Origin: Lingula anatina
Lineage: Eukaryota > Brachiopoda > Lingulata > Lingulida > Lingulidae
DNA length: 64,000 nucleotides
NCBI RefSeq assembly: GCF_001039355.2
Contig: NW_019775965.1
Coordinates: forward strand, 61,661-125,660
Reading direction: 5' to 3'
The notes under the pieces were generated by a model that was given only the letters and a program-made list of their open reading frames with translations, was not told where the DNA came from and ran no database searches. Position numbers and translations under genes: made by a program. Each line of letters opens with the position of its first letter. Position 1 is the stretch's first letter. Positions 23,301 through 36,111 of this stretch are shown one piece after another.

Positions 23301-25310
23301 TATTGTTCGAAGACAAATGAAATTAGATGCGCACCCGAACATGTTCGGTGTATTGATCGCCATCTGGCATGCGTTCACGACAAAATCAAGCACGAACGAT
23401 TTCAAACATGCAGAGGATTTGAACATTTGCAAAACTGCGCCTGCTTTCAGTGTCCACACATGTACAAGTGTCCTGGCTCGTTTTGTGTCCCACTTCGACA
23501 GGTGTGCGACGGGGAGAAAGACTGTCCAAGAGGAGAGGACGAGACTGGATGTGCTAATTACACATTTCCTGGTAGTTTCAGGTGTAAAGGAGAACGGCAG
23601 TATCTGCACCAGGGCGAGGTTTGCAACGGTGTGGTCAACTGTGAATTTTCTGATGATGACGAAAGGTTCTGTGAAATAAAGACATGCCCTATGAACTGTT
23701 TCTGTAGTGGGTATTACGTAGACTGCACAGGAGGAAATGCATCCAAGGTACAGAATATATCGCCATTCACCAGAGGCCTTGCTTTTGGGGACAACAAACT
23801 TCATTTAACAAACAAAACGTTTGCAAGACATCATTTGCTTGTGAAACTTAATGTCAGTTCAAATGAAATCAATACCATTCCAATCAAGACATTTATTCAT
23901 TTAAATAACCTATTAGAGTTGGACCTACGCGGTAACAAATTGTCTTCTCTGCAGGCAAATACCTTCATTGGTTTGTTTAATTTGAAAACCTTGTTGCTAA
24001 GTGGAAACCCATTATCTATAATTTTCCCCGGCACGTTTGATGGTGTTTCGATCCTAAGTGCTTTAGACCTAAGTAAGCTTCATATCAATACCATTCATGC
24101 ACATACATTTCAAGGATTAGACTCGTTGAAAAGTCTGAATATAAGTTTCAACAAAATATCCACGATAAAGGATGGTGCTTTTCATGATTTGCCCAAATTG
24201 GATACAGTTGATATGTCTGGGAATGAGGGCGTCTTTGTCGAAAGTGAAGTTTTCGTAAATTTTTCAGCTAAAACATTAATAACAGACAGGTTTGAAATCT
24301 GTTGTCTCGCTGTTGGGAGAGTAAACGAATGTTTACCCAAACCTGACGAATTTTCCTCATGTTCTGATCTGCTTTACGATAAGTTCTTACAAGTATCTGT
24401 CTGGGTTATGGGAATTCTTAGTTTGGTTGGTAACCTTTTTGTTTTTGTGAACAGACTACGTGAAAACAAAATGACCCCTCAAATATTTTTCATAGTTAAC
24501 CTCTCAGTTTCTGATTTCCTTATGGGTGTATATTTGATTATAATCGCCTCGGTTGACAACCTCTACCGTGGGGAGTATTTTGTTCATTCCGAAGTCTGGA
24601 CAGATAGTGTTTTATGCAAGACTGCGGGGTTCCTTACCATGCTTTCAACATTGATGTCTATGCTGATATTAGTTTTGATTACAACAGACAGAATGATAGC
24701 TATTGTTTTCTGTATGTCGTTTCGAAAAATTGGAATGAAGAGAGCATCCGTTTTAGTGACAGTTGGGTGGGTCTTTTGCTTTATCTCAAGTATCATTCCT
24801 TGTTTTGAAATTGGATATTTTGAAAAATTCTATGGTCATAATTCTGTTTGTATACCCTTTACTATAAGCAGAGTATACTTTGGTGGTCGTGAGTACGCGT
24901 ACGCCATGTTTTTATTTACCACTCTTATCGCTTTTGTCTACGTGGCAGTGGCATATATGTGCATAATAAAAAGCGTCTTTGAGACTCAACAGCAATCTGG
25001 ACGTGAGGCTTTTGAAGAAGTTACTCTTTTGAAAAAAGTGTCCATTATTTTACTGACAGATTTTGTATGCTGGGGGCCGGTTACATTATTAGGGTTTTTA
25101 AGTATGGCCAACGTGCCAATTCCACCGCAAGTGTCAAGCTGGGTAGCCGTGTTCGTGATACCGTTCAACTCCGCTATCAACCCCTATTTGTACACACTTG
25201 CCAACGTTAAGCTATGTGGTAAGAAAGAAAAATCAACGACAAGCTACACTCCTGTAGCCAGACATTACACACAAGAACAAGTACCCGATATCAAAGAAAC
25301 CGAGGTATGA
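20066..25310 (+). CDS. Multidomain GPCR: CUB-like, C-type lectin-like, LDLa, LRR and 7TM (GRL101/RXFP-like)
   Basis: Two exons, 20066-21157 and 21927-25310, phase 0, give about 1491 residues. A hydrophobic signal segment lies at about 23-44. Two CUB-like units span roughly 45-275. A C-type lectin-like domain (GYRLFEGNCYLF...RWGNW) starts near 281 and crosses the intron; a second, weaker one runs to about 640. Five LDLa modules follow: three at about 645-765 with CDGTSDCAEGEDE-type calcium sites, two at about 870-945. A Cys-rich LRR cap and about six LRRs cover 950-1140. A rhodopsin-class 7TM bundle lies at about 1178-1455, with TTDRMIAI for the DRY motif, a CWGP TM6 and NSAINPYLYTL (NPxxY) in TM7. 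The 7TM part resembles relaxin receptors and snail GRL101, which signal through G proteins; the ligand is unknown. The C-terminus ETEV fits a class I PDZ ligand. The start is supported by conservation in the pseudogene copy. Confidence 0.9.
21229..21489. mobile_element. Foldback MITE inside the receptor intron
   Basis: About 260 bases with long inverted arms: CCGAGACGAGCCGAGGTCTA on the left answers TAGACCTCGGCTCTTCTCG on the right, and further in GAAGACCGCTTAACC answers GGATTAAGCGGTCTTCC. No open frame. The remainder of the intron is AT-rich with no other feature seen. Confidence 0.8.
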
Positions 25311-25709
25311 CCATCTTTTGTTGGTTTGTTGCAGAGCAACACTTAAATGTTATCAATTTGGGGGAAATGTTGAGGCAAGGTTTGGAGTATTAAGGGCAGA
25401 ATTAACTTTTCGGATCGCTTTAGACACAAAATAGTTTGTTTGGTTTATGTTTAGAATTCAACATGTTTGTCAATTGCAAAACAGCATAACACATATTCTC
25501 TGAAGTTGAAACTAATGAACTGTATATAGTTTGATTTAGGATATATCTGTAAAATCATGCATGTTAAATACTTTACTACGTTTTTTTAGAAAACATAGTC
25601 TGCTATTTTGGTTTGCACATAGAAAAGTTGGTCAATTTTGTATTATTTTTCAATTTTGTCGTGGCCCTGTATTTACAACGTGGCAACATCTACATGTATC
25701 AGGGGGCAT

Positions 25710-26030
25710 TGTGCATTATATGTTGTATGGAACAGTATGTAAAGTTCAATGTGCATTGTATGTTGTATGGAACTGTATGTAAAGTTCAATGTGCATAATA
25801 TGTTGTATGGAACTATATGTAAAGTTCAATGTGCATTGCATGTTGTATGGAACAGTAAGTAAAGTTCAATGTGCATTAAAATGTTGTATGGAACAGTAAG
25901 TAAAGTTCAATGTGCATTAAATGTTGTATGGAACTGTATGTAAAGTTCAATGTGCATTGCATGTTGTATGGAACAGTAAGTAAAGTTCAATGTGCATGAT
26001 ATGTTGTATGGAACTGTATGTTAAGTTCAG
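25710..26030 (+). repeat. 40-bp tandem repeat, eight copies, in the receptor 3' region
   Basis: TGTTGTATGGAAC recurs at 25721, 25761, 25801, 25841, 25882, 25922, 25962 and 26002, each followed by AAAGTTCAATGTGCAT. It lies about 400 bases past the stop codon, so it is probably within the 3' UTR. Confidence 0.9.
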
Positions 26031-26232
26031 TGGCTTATTGCAAGACAACATATATCATGGATAGTATATTTCTGATGAAATGAGACTACATATGAGTAAA
26101 ACTGTATTACCATTGTACATTATCTTGTCTTGGTCATATACAGCGACCTCTATTGTAATAGTTGTAACGGTTCCTGTAAGTAAACATTGATATAGTTGTG
26201 AAGTATGTAATCTTGAATGAATTTTAAATGTA

Positions 26233-26238
26233 AATAAA
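26233..26238 (+). promoter_or_regulatory. Candidate poly(A) signal of the receptor gene
   Basis: AATAAA about 920 bases past the stop codon, downstream of the 40-bp array; the first canonical signal after the gene. Confidence 0.5.
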
Positions 26239-26239
26239 A

Positions 26240-27758
26240 CTTGAATGAACCAATGAACTATTTATCTCATTGATCATCAACAACAACAAAAAAAAAAATA
26301 ATTGAATGGTCTTATCTACCAGTTGCAGGAACTGGTGTGAAAAAGTATAAAATCATCATAAGCAATTCCAAGTACAGTGTGTGTTTAACCTGGATCACAT
26401 AACCCAACAAACACTAATCTGCAAATGAAAAAGAACTGAAAAAAAGAGATTTATAAAGAACCAACAATACCTGGGCAAAAGCACTGGACAACTGACAATT
26501 TGATTTTAAAATTCACTGAAAAATTTCCAAGTCATATTGTCTACATATCGTTCATGCTTCAAATCATTCCCAATTCAGACCTTGAAATCCGTTACACCCC
26601 TCGAAACAAATATCTGACCTCGATAGCTCTTTCTGAAATGTAAGGGCACATTCCAAATGGAACTATCACTATACGTAGATCGATTCAACTCGATTCAACG
26701 GGAATTCTTGCTGAACTTATCCAAAACTATTCACAGAAGAATGGTTCATAATTCTTTTTTAAGTTCCGAGTTTCAAGTCATTCTCGTAATGGAGATAAAA
26801 ATGCAGATTTCACTCGCAAGCGTGCATATCAAAAATTAGATTCAGTAAAAAGGTTAGGAAAGGGTAAACCTTACCGGCAAAGGGAAATGTGCTTTTTCGT
26901 TTTGTTATTTGAAAAGTCCTAAACGCACTATTTGCCTCTACACGGGTGTGATTTCGTACAAATTGTGGTAGGTGAGATTGATATTAATTGTGGTAGGTGA
27001 GATTTGAAAAAGTTTTCGACTGATAATAAAAAACATAAGGAAAAAAAACGAAATGGAATGTTTAGAAATTTAAACAGTTTCTCTGGCGTCATGGCTATGA
27101 ATCTGACATCGAATTTAGTTCAAAATATTAGTAAATTCAGAATTATTAGCTAAAACGTAAATTGACATCTGCCCTAATTTGTCAGATAACCAAAAATGCC
27201 GGTGATCCAAGCGGAGGGTACGCTTTCCTGAAGGTAGCGGCGAAGAACGGAGACGATATTTTTCTGAACAACTTAACCTGTCTGACAGTGGACCTGTATA
27301 AGTTATGAAAAGCCCCCTTTTCAACAGGCGTGTTTTATAATTACTTCGTGTCACAAAGAAAATTTATACAGGCAAAACTTTATTCAAGGAACTAGTTTCA
27401 CGAAATGAACGAAAGTAAAATATAAGTCGGCACAAATATAAGTCATACAACAATGAGTCTGTATTTTTAAAAAGTATAGTCTCTCCTGTTATGGGCCATG
27501 TCGGATTATAATGGCATACCTTGATGCAAAACAGTCTATCGTTTCTTCCACCGCGAGTCCCTTTATTTAATGTATTGTATTACTCATATTACCTATTTCA
27601 TTTGACACTCTCTCTCTCTGTTTCTCTCCCTTCCCCTTTCTCGTGTTAGAAGGAGGGTAAATAATTAAGCACTCAAAATCTGCATCACCAATCTTCAGAA
27701 AAGAATAAGTCAAAGAACCAGTTGGCTGATCCATAACATCCGACAAAGCAAGCTACAG
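26240..27758. other. Unassigned intergenic sequence
   Basis: AT-rich. Short open frames (26657-26839, and minus 27115-27354) match nothing known. A TCTC-rich stretch is at 27610-27640. Confidence 0.4.
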
Positions 27759-28085
27759 GTATGGCACGCTGGAATTACCGCACAGCAATCTAAAGCCTTA
27801 GAGAACATCCAAAAAAGGGCTCTTCATATTATATATCCTGAACTCACTTACAACGAAGCAATGGACATCACTGAATTACCTACCTTGAAATCTCGGCGTA
27901 CTGACTTATGCAAAAAATTATTTAATGAGATAAAACTGTGTACACATAGATTAAACCATCTTTTACCTAACACTCGTGTCATAGAAAAGGACCTAAGGAA
28001 TGTTAATAGATATGTTTTACCAAAATGTCGGACAAAAAGATATAGAAACACTTTTATCCCATACTGTTTATATACGTGTCAATGA
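27759..28085 (+). pseudogene. LINE reverse-transcriptase C-terminal fragment
   Basis: An open frame of about 108 codons begins VWHAGITAQQSKALENIQKR and continues ALHIIYPELTYNEAM, the typical post-RT region of CR1/jockey-type LINE ORF2, and ends with a stop at 28083-28085. No upstream RT core is seen, as expected for a 5'-truncated insertion. AATAAA near 28258 and an AT-rich tail follow. Confidence 0.75.
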
Positions 28086-28459
28086 TCAAGGTCTATCCAT
28101 GAACTTTTAGCTTTTGAAAATAACAACGAATCACCATTTTTAACCTCATTATTGGTTTTATAACTTAGAATTTATCTAAAAGCTCTATTTTAGTACTACA
28201 TCTTTATACTTTTATACATATACATTCAATATATGTCTTATATATTGCAAAGAACACAATAAACCTTTATTTTTTTATTTTTTTACAAAGCAGAATGAAT
28301 CAAATAGCAGCTAGCACAGATTTATATGCAGATAGCTATAGTGTCACTACATACATAATCAGATGCACGCGCGAAGCTGTTGAACAAAATGACAGTTCGC
28401 TACGGGAGACCAATGTCACCAAATTCACACACAATTAGCATTAGGGTGTGCCTGTTAAA

Positions 28460-29544
28460 ACCCCCTTTACACTGGACGGCGTCCTTTCTGCGTCCTTTGT
28501 GCGACCATGGAACTGGCCAGGACGCACAGTGATCGCCAAGGTCGCACAAAGAACGTTCAAGCATCGCCGAGGACGCCATGGACGCCGCGAAGTTTGAGCA
28601 TGTTCAAAACAATCGCAGAGAGAACGCTCAATGGACGCAGAAAGGACGCGTAAGCATCGCCGCGGTCGTAGAAAGGAGGCACAAGCATCGCTTTGGTTGC
28701 AGAATGAAAACTCAAAGATTGTCCAGTGTTCGGCACGTAGAAATTTTTTTTCACTCTCAAACGGGGCCGTGCTGAGGCATTTTTCACCAGACAGGAATTC
28801 TAAGGGTAACAGTGATCTCATATCAGCCTCCAATTGTTTTTTCCTCCTAAATTCATGAAACGATTCTTTTTTTTTTTTTTTTTTGAGGTTATTATAAAAC
28901 GAATATTTTGCCTTTTTTACAAGATACATTAATTGTCAGAACTTTTTGCAGAATGCGTCATTTGAAAACGGATTCAAATATTCTATGTTGTGTCAGTCAC
29001 ACTTTCTCGTTTTCGGCGCCTGTCCATCCTTCTTATAAGGATAACAATGAACATGGCTGATTATCAGTCCATGCAGGCCTTGCATCACTATAGTTTAAAG
29101 CGTTTATTCCCATTTATTTGTTCTGTGTGCTGGTAATGTTCTTTATTGGATGACCTGGTTAGAACCGATGAAAACATAGGAGTTAGGATATAGAGAAGGA
29201 CGCCCAAACAACGCACATCGGTCAAGCAGGATGCAGAATGATCGTAGAATAGACGTCACTGATTGCCGATGAAGGTACAGACAACGCAGCAAGAATGCTC
29301 AATGGTCGGTCAAACATCGCAATGGACGCCTTGGGTTGCACAGGGGACGTACAGTGGAGGCAGGCAGGTTGCTCGCAGTTTTACAGGTAAAATCAAGATT
29401 CGGTCGTTCAAAGGACGCACAAGGGACGCAGCCGCCTTTACACTGAGACACGATTTAATTGCTTTGGCGACCGTTGAGCGTCCTGACCACATTTTTGAAC
29501 GCAGAAGGGACGCAGAAAGGACGCCGTCCAGTGTAAAGGGGCCC
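28460..29544. mobile_element. 1.09-kb non-autonomous DNA transposon with GGACGC-rich ends
   Basis: Terminal inverted repeats: CCCCTTTACACTGGACGGCG at 28462 and its complement ending at 29543, continuing for at least 38 bases. Variants of GGACGCA/TGCGTCC crowd both ends and thin out in the middle. No transposase; short open frames are by-products of the repeats. A target duplication is not clear. Confidence 0.8.
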
Positions 29545-32500
29545 TAAAGGTCACGTGCCTAACAGCGAGTGCGTCTACCGCGTACTGCAATTATCTCCTG
29601 TAGACGGCGCGACAAGCCTTCAACACGGGTAACAATTCTGTTTGATGGTGTTTTTTCAATTTAATAGACATTTCTTTACATCTGTAGTCACAGTGAAACA
29701 GTGGATTTGAGAGGGTATCTCTTATAAATTTTACTAAATGGTATAAAATGTGTATATTTTCACCACTATTTTGTATTTTTTAACCAATTCTAACGTACCC
29801 TGTGCACAGATTTTTTAACTAAATCGGTAGAATTAGTAGGGGCAGTAAGGTTTTTCATGCGAAATAGTCAAGATGGGAAAATTCTGGGGAATGGCTCTTT
29901 TAAATTTTTGGCTGTTGAATTTTAGGGAGTGCTTAGTTTGTAATAAAATTATGTGTCATAATTTTGGTACAGTAAAATAGTCAAACCTGAAATTAAAGAA
30001 CAGGATAAAGGTTATTGAATTTACAAATAAGACATAATCAATTAAAACTCAAATTGTTTATTGCTTTGGTGACAAAATTCTATCAAAAGACTAAGAATTT
30101 TCATATTTTATATTTTCACTCGTCACTCGGAACTTAGCATTTACAATTTTTTTCACACAGTTCCAAATCCTGGAATTAAATTCTTCATTTTTAACGTATA
30201 CAATGCGGGTTACAACTTTAATAAAGCAAAAGAAAAACCAGAAAATTTCAGCAATTTTTCCTTTAGATTTACAAAAGCCGTTTCGAAAACTACGATCTGA
30301 AAACTCCGTTTGGGGTAACACATCTCTACCATTCTGTGGCCACCTGTGAAACTCACGTATTCACGTTACTTAAGTCTAAACTTCTTTTGAAGGTTAAAAA
30401 CATGCCGTCTTGTTGAGTAAAAATGGTCATTTTTACCGACCGCAATCGATCATTTTGTCTGAGTAATGGAGTTTATAAAGTTCATACATATAGGACTCTA
30501 TTTGCAAAAATTACATGTAGGTACAAACTGATTTGGCTAATCCAAGTCCACCTGTTAAACTGCATAAAAAGAACATGGATATATTACATGGTTTTTGTTA
30601 TTTATCTCAATTTGCTCTTCTGAATTGTAATCGTAATATCACCGATTTTTCTAAAATAAAGGTGAATAGTATGTGCAATGTTTTTGTAATTATCTGTTAA
30701 TTACGACTTGCATTTGTGATATTAATTTGTTGACCGGATCTCACTTTTGCTTAAAGGGAACAGTCATGTGATCCACAGTTTCCCATTTTGAAAACTGATG
30801 CTTTTTTAACAATTCTATTTCAGCAGCATTTTCAGTATATCTAACAGCAGGTGCAGAAATTTTGTTTATGTTCTCGTATGAGAACATTATTAATGTTCAG
30901 AAAGGTATAAAACATTTCTTACACATTTTTGGACTTAATAAATGCAAGTTGGAATAAGTTATGCCATAATTTGCCCTCCTTTTTGCCTAGATTTGATAAT
31001 TACATATGTTGCAATTGCTAAAATGCGTTTTTCAGTAATCGCTGTTTTTAGGGTATTGTTCTTTTTTCACGTTCTCTATTGAAGTTTATCTCTTATAGTG
31101 TATTTAAATTTATTGGTTGCTGTTCAATGTTTATTTCACAAACGACTTGACAATTTTTTTTTGAAAAACATAATAAAAATGTGTTTTTCATTCCAAGCAA
31201 TAACTGTCAAAATTTTTGTCGTATTAAATGTAGAAAAAGCCATATCCTGAAAAAATTCAGAGCATTTTATGGTTAAAATGAAACAAAAATAATGGCAGGT
31301 ACAAGGTATTTTAAAAGGGTGTCACATTTTGAAATTTTTGGCAATTTGGAGTATTTTTGTGACTTTTAAAATTATGTGATAGAGTAAGTCTTTCGGGGTT
31401 TTTTTTACAGCGGTAGTGTGACGTGAGACTACCGCTAGATCTGCCGTTGTTGTTGTTAAAATGAAATTTTAAAATCTGATTGTCATTTTTATCTTAAATA
31501 GTGTTTTATATTATTACAAGATCAAGTAGTTCATTAGATAGTTTATTTATCAAATCAAATTTGAGCCAGTCTTACATGTAATGCAGATATAAATGTTCTT
31601 GTTTAACATTATTGAATATTCAAAACTTGTTGTGATTAAAATATTTAAAAAATCTTAAACATATGGATGTTTGAAAATATGAGAATACATCAATGGTAGA
31701 TTATTCTGCTCCAAATAAAATACTTTACAACTACATGTACAAAGTATATGCAAAATGACTTGGCGTTTTTGTTTGCTCAGCGGAACTCTAAGGGTGGGGT
31801 TCGATTGGGGTACTTGGAACACGTGAAGTTTTTCCCAAAGGCTCCTAAAGTTCCCTTTAGTTACTATAAAAGAAAAGTCTACCAGGGGTGGGAGGGCGGG
31901 AACACTTAGGGGAGTGGATAGCACGCGTTACTCGGTCCCAGCAAATTACCTTTTGCAAACAAAAATTCAAATAAGTAATTTAAACTGCGACAAAAGGGTC
32001 TTCCGACTAAGAAAGGGGCAAGTAACGCCAGTGGCTCAACAGATTAGACGGCAGAATATCAAGCAGGAGATGACGAGTTCGAGGCGAGCTAGAAAAATTT
32101 GGTTCACTGATGAAAGTTTTGAAGTAAAGCATTTGTACGTTTATTATTGCCAAATTAATTATTTACTGCATTAAGCAGTTTACATAGATAATGAAAATAT
32201 AACATTTTGTGCTCTAAATTAAAACAAAAAAAAAAAACAGTATGTATCTGTTAATAAAACAAGTCGAAGATTTCATGCATTTGGAAACATTTTTACTAAA
32301 ATACAGAATCCTTTGATTTACGAATAAAGTTATGAATTGTAACATTTGAAAGACGTTGGCAAGAACTGATAATGAACAAAATGGACTTTTACTGGCCAAA
32401 TTTTTGTCAAAGTTCACATAAGTACCTTGTCGTCATCGAATTACATCAAAAACATTTCCGTCCAAATTCAGAGGTTGTAACAATTTTAACTAGATGGTGT

Positions 32501-32640
32501 CGATGGGTAGCCATTGCATATCTCCGCGCTTCCCCATAGAGCAGCTCACCCCTAGGGACCACTTACCACACGCACGTACACACACATCACTGCTCCATCC
32601 AATGGTATTTAAATATAAATGTAAAAAAATCTACAATGTT
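29545..32640. other. Mostly featureless AT-rich sequence with one SINE-like patch
   Basis: No gene recognised in 3.1 kb. At about 32025-32095, AGTGGCTCAACAGATTAGAC and GACGAGTTCGAGGC resemble the A and B boxes of a tRNA-derived SINE. The match is weak and no folding tRNA is present. Confidence 0.35.
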
Positions 32641-32644
32641 AAAA

Positions 32645-33285
32645 TAATTTAGAATCAACCAACCCTCAGGGACAGCCCAACCCCCTGTTGCACTAAAATT
32701 CCAAAGTGCCCATGCACCTCCCTGATGATGGGTATACAAATCACTTAAGTTTCAACTTCCTAACTCTAATGGTCTAGGGCAGATGGCAGAAATTACAATG
32801 TCTTAAGAATTTAGAATCAACCATCCCCAGGGTACAGCCCAACCCCCTGTGGCACTAAAATTCCAAAGTGCCCATGCACATCCCTGATGATGGGTACACT
32901 AATCACCAAAGTTTCAACTTCCTAACTCTAATGGTCCAGGGGGAGATAGCAGAAATTACAATGTAAAAAGAATTTAGAATCAACCAACCCCCGGGGAAAG
33001 CCCAACACCCTGTGACACTAAAATTCCAAAGTGCCCATGCACATCCTTGATGACGGGTCTACCAATTCCAATAGTTTCAGTTTCTTATCTGCAATGGTCT
33101 AACAGGAGATAGTGAAAATTACAGTGTCATAAGAATTTTGAATTAACTACCCCCCAGGGACAGCCCAACCCCCTGTTGCACTAAATTTCCAATGTGCCCA
33201 TGCACATCCCTGAAGATGGGTTTACCAATTCCAAAAGTTTCAACTTCCTACCTGCAATAGTCTAGGAGGAGATAGCGGAAATGAC
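32645..33285. repeat. ~162-bp tandem repeat, four diverged copies
   Basis: The block with CCAACCCCCTGT, CCAAAGTGCCCATGCAC and GTTTCAACTTCCTA recurs at about 32645, 32808, 32971 and 33133. Divergence between copies shows this is an older array. Confidence 0.85.
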
Positions 33286-33392
33286 TAACACACAGACGCA
33301 CGGACGCAGAGACGCACGGACGCACAGACGCACGGATGGGCGGGGTAACATGATCCCCGACTTTTGTCCCAAAAGTGCGGGGATAAAAATGC
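33286..33392. repeat. ACGCACGG microsatellite and conserved tail
   Basis: ACGCACGG/ACGCAGAG units directly follow the 162-bp array, then GATCCCCGACTTTTGTCCC and GTGCGGGGATAAAAA. This looks like the tail of a larger interspersed repeat that includes the preceding array. Confidence 0.6.
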
Positions 33393-34574
33393 ATTTTATC
33401 TTCTATAAGCGTCATTCGTGCACTAAGGCACACACGCATGTAAGCACACCATGTTCTATGTCGTCGTGTAGATGTTTTCATACAAACAGTAGCCAAAATT
33501 TCTTCGTTTGTAAGGTCCCAGGATGTTTTGCTAATATATATTTGTTTTGTTTTTTGTTTTCTTTGTAATACATCCGAAAACAAATATCATGCATAATCAT
33601 ACAAATGCGTAATTGTGGATGGAAATTTATATTTGCAAAGCATGGAAATCAGGAGCGACATAAAGACATGGGAGGCTTACAAGATTATCCAAATCTTTGC
33701 CAAATTCAGAATAATAAACAAACTGAAAAGGTTAGCCAAAATCAGTGCACTTCATGCGACTTTCCACATTCACTTAAAATCAACTCTGGTTCTCGGTGTT
33801 CAGTGGTGATAATAAGCACAAACAACAAAACATGGGAATGCAGGAGTGATATCTAACCAAGCCTGTCCTTCTCAATCACCCCTTGCTCCCGAATATCAAT
33901 CAGTGTCTAAGAATACAAAAACAACTTTAAGAGAACGCTCCTATTCACGTTTTAGGCACGCTTTGCACTTGAAAAATTCAAACCAAACGAAATACTAACT
34001 GGGCACAAACATACGACGGAATTAAACAGATAAAAATAAAAACGCATTTTCAAAGTCAACATACTGGATGCTGCGTGACTGGGCATTTAAACCAGTTTTC
34101 ATAGGGCGAATGAACGAACAGGAATGGGAATTTAATAGAAAAGACAGGATTTTAATTCAATCTTACGGTATATAATTACTGTAAGGTTATTGATATTTCT
34201 TTATTTCTTTCTTTCCTTCTTTCTACTTCTTGAAACATAGAAGGGCATTTTTAAAGGAAACCGTTTAAGTTTATACATTTATTGAATTCTTTTATGTTAC
34301 ATCTATGGGTAATTTTCCAAAAGTTAACTCTACAGAATTAATATTTTGACTGTTTATGCACGAATGAAACACACATATTAAGACTGAGCAATATAATTTA
34401 AAGAATTGGTCTATATTTTTATTATATTAAGTTGAACATTCTGAAAGAAAATGTTGGTCACGTTGTTTCATTAAATCACTTAACAAAACTTAACTGAACA
34501 AAATTCATGAAGAAAATCTACAACATGTTGTGTAAAAAATCAGTTCAAGTTATTATTTATTACCTACAGTATTT
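33393..34574. other. Unassigned sequence
   Basis: AT-rich, no gene or repeat recognised. Any remaining exons of the minus-strand fumarase-like gene could lie here but I could not find them. Confidence 0.3.
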
Positions 34575-34677
34575 CATTGTAGACAAGGATCGGTGTCTGC
34601 CCTGAAGGCTGCCTCTATCCCGTATAAATCGACCGGCAGTCCGTGCGTCGTAAACAACAAGCAGTGGTCGTCTCGGT
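34575..34677. other. Unexplained GC-richer segment ending at an N
   Basis: About 100 bases of higher GC than the surroundings, open on the minus strand in two frames (one reading LPVDLYGIEAAFRADTDP). It ends abruptly at the N at 34678. Not a tRNA or 5S rRNA by eye. It may be a gene fragment or repeat edge. Confidence 0.3.
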
Positions 34678-34678
34678 N
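34678..34678. other. Single N: unresolved assembly join
   Basis: Separates the GC-richer segment from AT-rich repeats; sequence may be missing. Confidence 0.7.
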
Positions 34679-34788
34679 AAGAACAGTAACCAAAGGTAAC
34701 AAGATACGAACAAATGATGTATCTTTAGACAATGTACTAGTTCAAGGAAGGTGAACTCCTAACATGGAAGTACATGTAAGTTGAGTTC

Positions 34789-34915
34789 ATGTATAACCCT
34801 TACATATTGTCTCTTTCACACACAAAGATTATACTAGTACTTAAACTAACATGTATAACCCTTACATATTGTCTCTTTCACACACAAAGAGTATACTAGT
34901 ACTTAAACTAACATG
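34789..34915. repeat. 62-bp tandem duplication
   Basis: GTATAACCCTTACATATTGT recurs at 34791 and 34853, each followed by TACTAGTACTTAAACTAACA. Confidence 0.85.
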
Positions 34916-35149
34916 TGAACCATGTAAGTATAAACTTTTTTTTTCTTCCCAAATGTACCCATGAAATATATCTCAGGTGCTGGCCTTGATTATACCATGA
35001 TTTCATTAGCATTTTGATGCAGACTAAAATTAGGGCACACTACATCTATTGATAAGTAAGCTCAGCATCTGTGGGCACATTTGGAAAAAGAAAGCCAAGG
35101 TATGTACTAGGTACTCTGTACACATATTATTTCCAGATTACTGAGTAAG

Positions 35150-36015
35150 AAAGAGACAAATATATCAGGGTAATCCACGAACACAGCATACTATCATCTT
35201 GGGAGTTCAATCTCCTTGTAGAACCTGTGACTGAGACATAACCATATTAACCATATATTATAAGTTTATATAACAAATATCAGGGTAATCCATGAACACA
35301 GCATACTATCATCTTGGGAGTTCAACCTCCTTGTACTGAGTAGTACCTGTGACTGAAACAGCGACATAACCATTTTAACCATATATTATAAGTTTATAAC
35401 AAATATCAGGGTAATCCATGAACACAGCATACTATCATCTTGGGAGTTCAACCTCCTTGTACTGAGTAGTACCTGTGACTGAAACAGCGACATAACCATA
35501 TTAACTGTATTATAAGTTTATAACAAATATCAGGGTAACCCATGAACACAGCATACTATCATCTTGGGAGTTCAACCTCCTTGTACTGAGTAGTACCTGT
35601 GACTGAAACAGAGACATAACCATATTAACTGTATTATAAGTTTATAACAAATATCAGGGTAACCCATGAACACAGCATACTATCATCTTGGGAGTTCAAC
35701 CTCCTTGTACTGAGTAGTACCTGTGACTGAAACAGCGACATAACCATATTAACTGTATTATAAGTTTATAACAAATATCAGGGTAACCCATGAACACAGC
35801 ATACTATCATCTTGGGAGTTCAACCTCCTTGTACTGAGTAGTACCTGTGACTGAAACAGAGACATAACTATATTAACTGTATTATAAGTTTATAACAAAT
35901 ATCAGGGTAACCCATGAACACAGCATACTATCATCTTGGGAGTTCAATCTCCTTGTAGTACCTGTGACTGACACAGAGACATAACCGTATTAACCATATA
36001 TAAGTTTATAACAAA
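35150..36015. repeat. ~124-bp tandem repeat, seven copies
   Basis: The block with ATCAGGGTAA, AACACAGCATACTATCATC and GGGAGTTCAACCTCC recurs about every 124 bases from 35164 to 35901. It lies in the intron directly 3' of the fumarase-like exon on the minus strand. Confidence 0.9.
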
Positions 36016-36111
36016 ACAAAAGTCATCTACTTATAATCACATTCTTATTCTGTGCTTGTATGTGTTGACAACATTTAACTCAATTGACCAAAACACATAA
36101 CATAAACTTAC

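Noticed and set aside
22535-23804. Antisense open frames of 129 and 169 codons
   Set aside because: They lie opposite the receptor coding exon and match no family.
32025-32095. tRNA gene
   Set aside because: Only loose A- and B-box similarity; no cloverleaf could be formed.
33248-33583. 111-codon minus-strand open frame
   Set aside because: It runs through the ACGCACGG microsatellite and repeat tail; no recognised domain.
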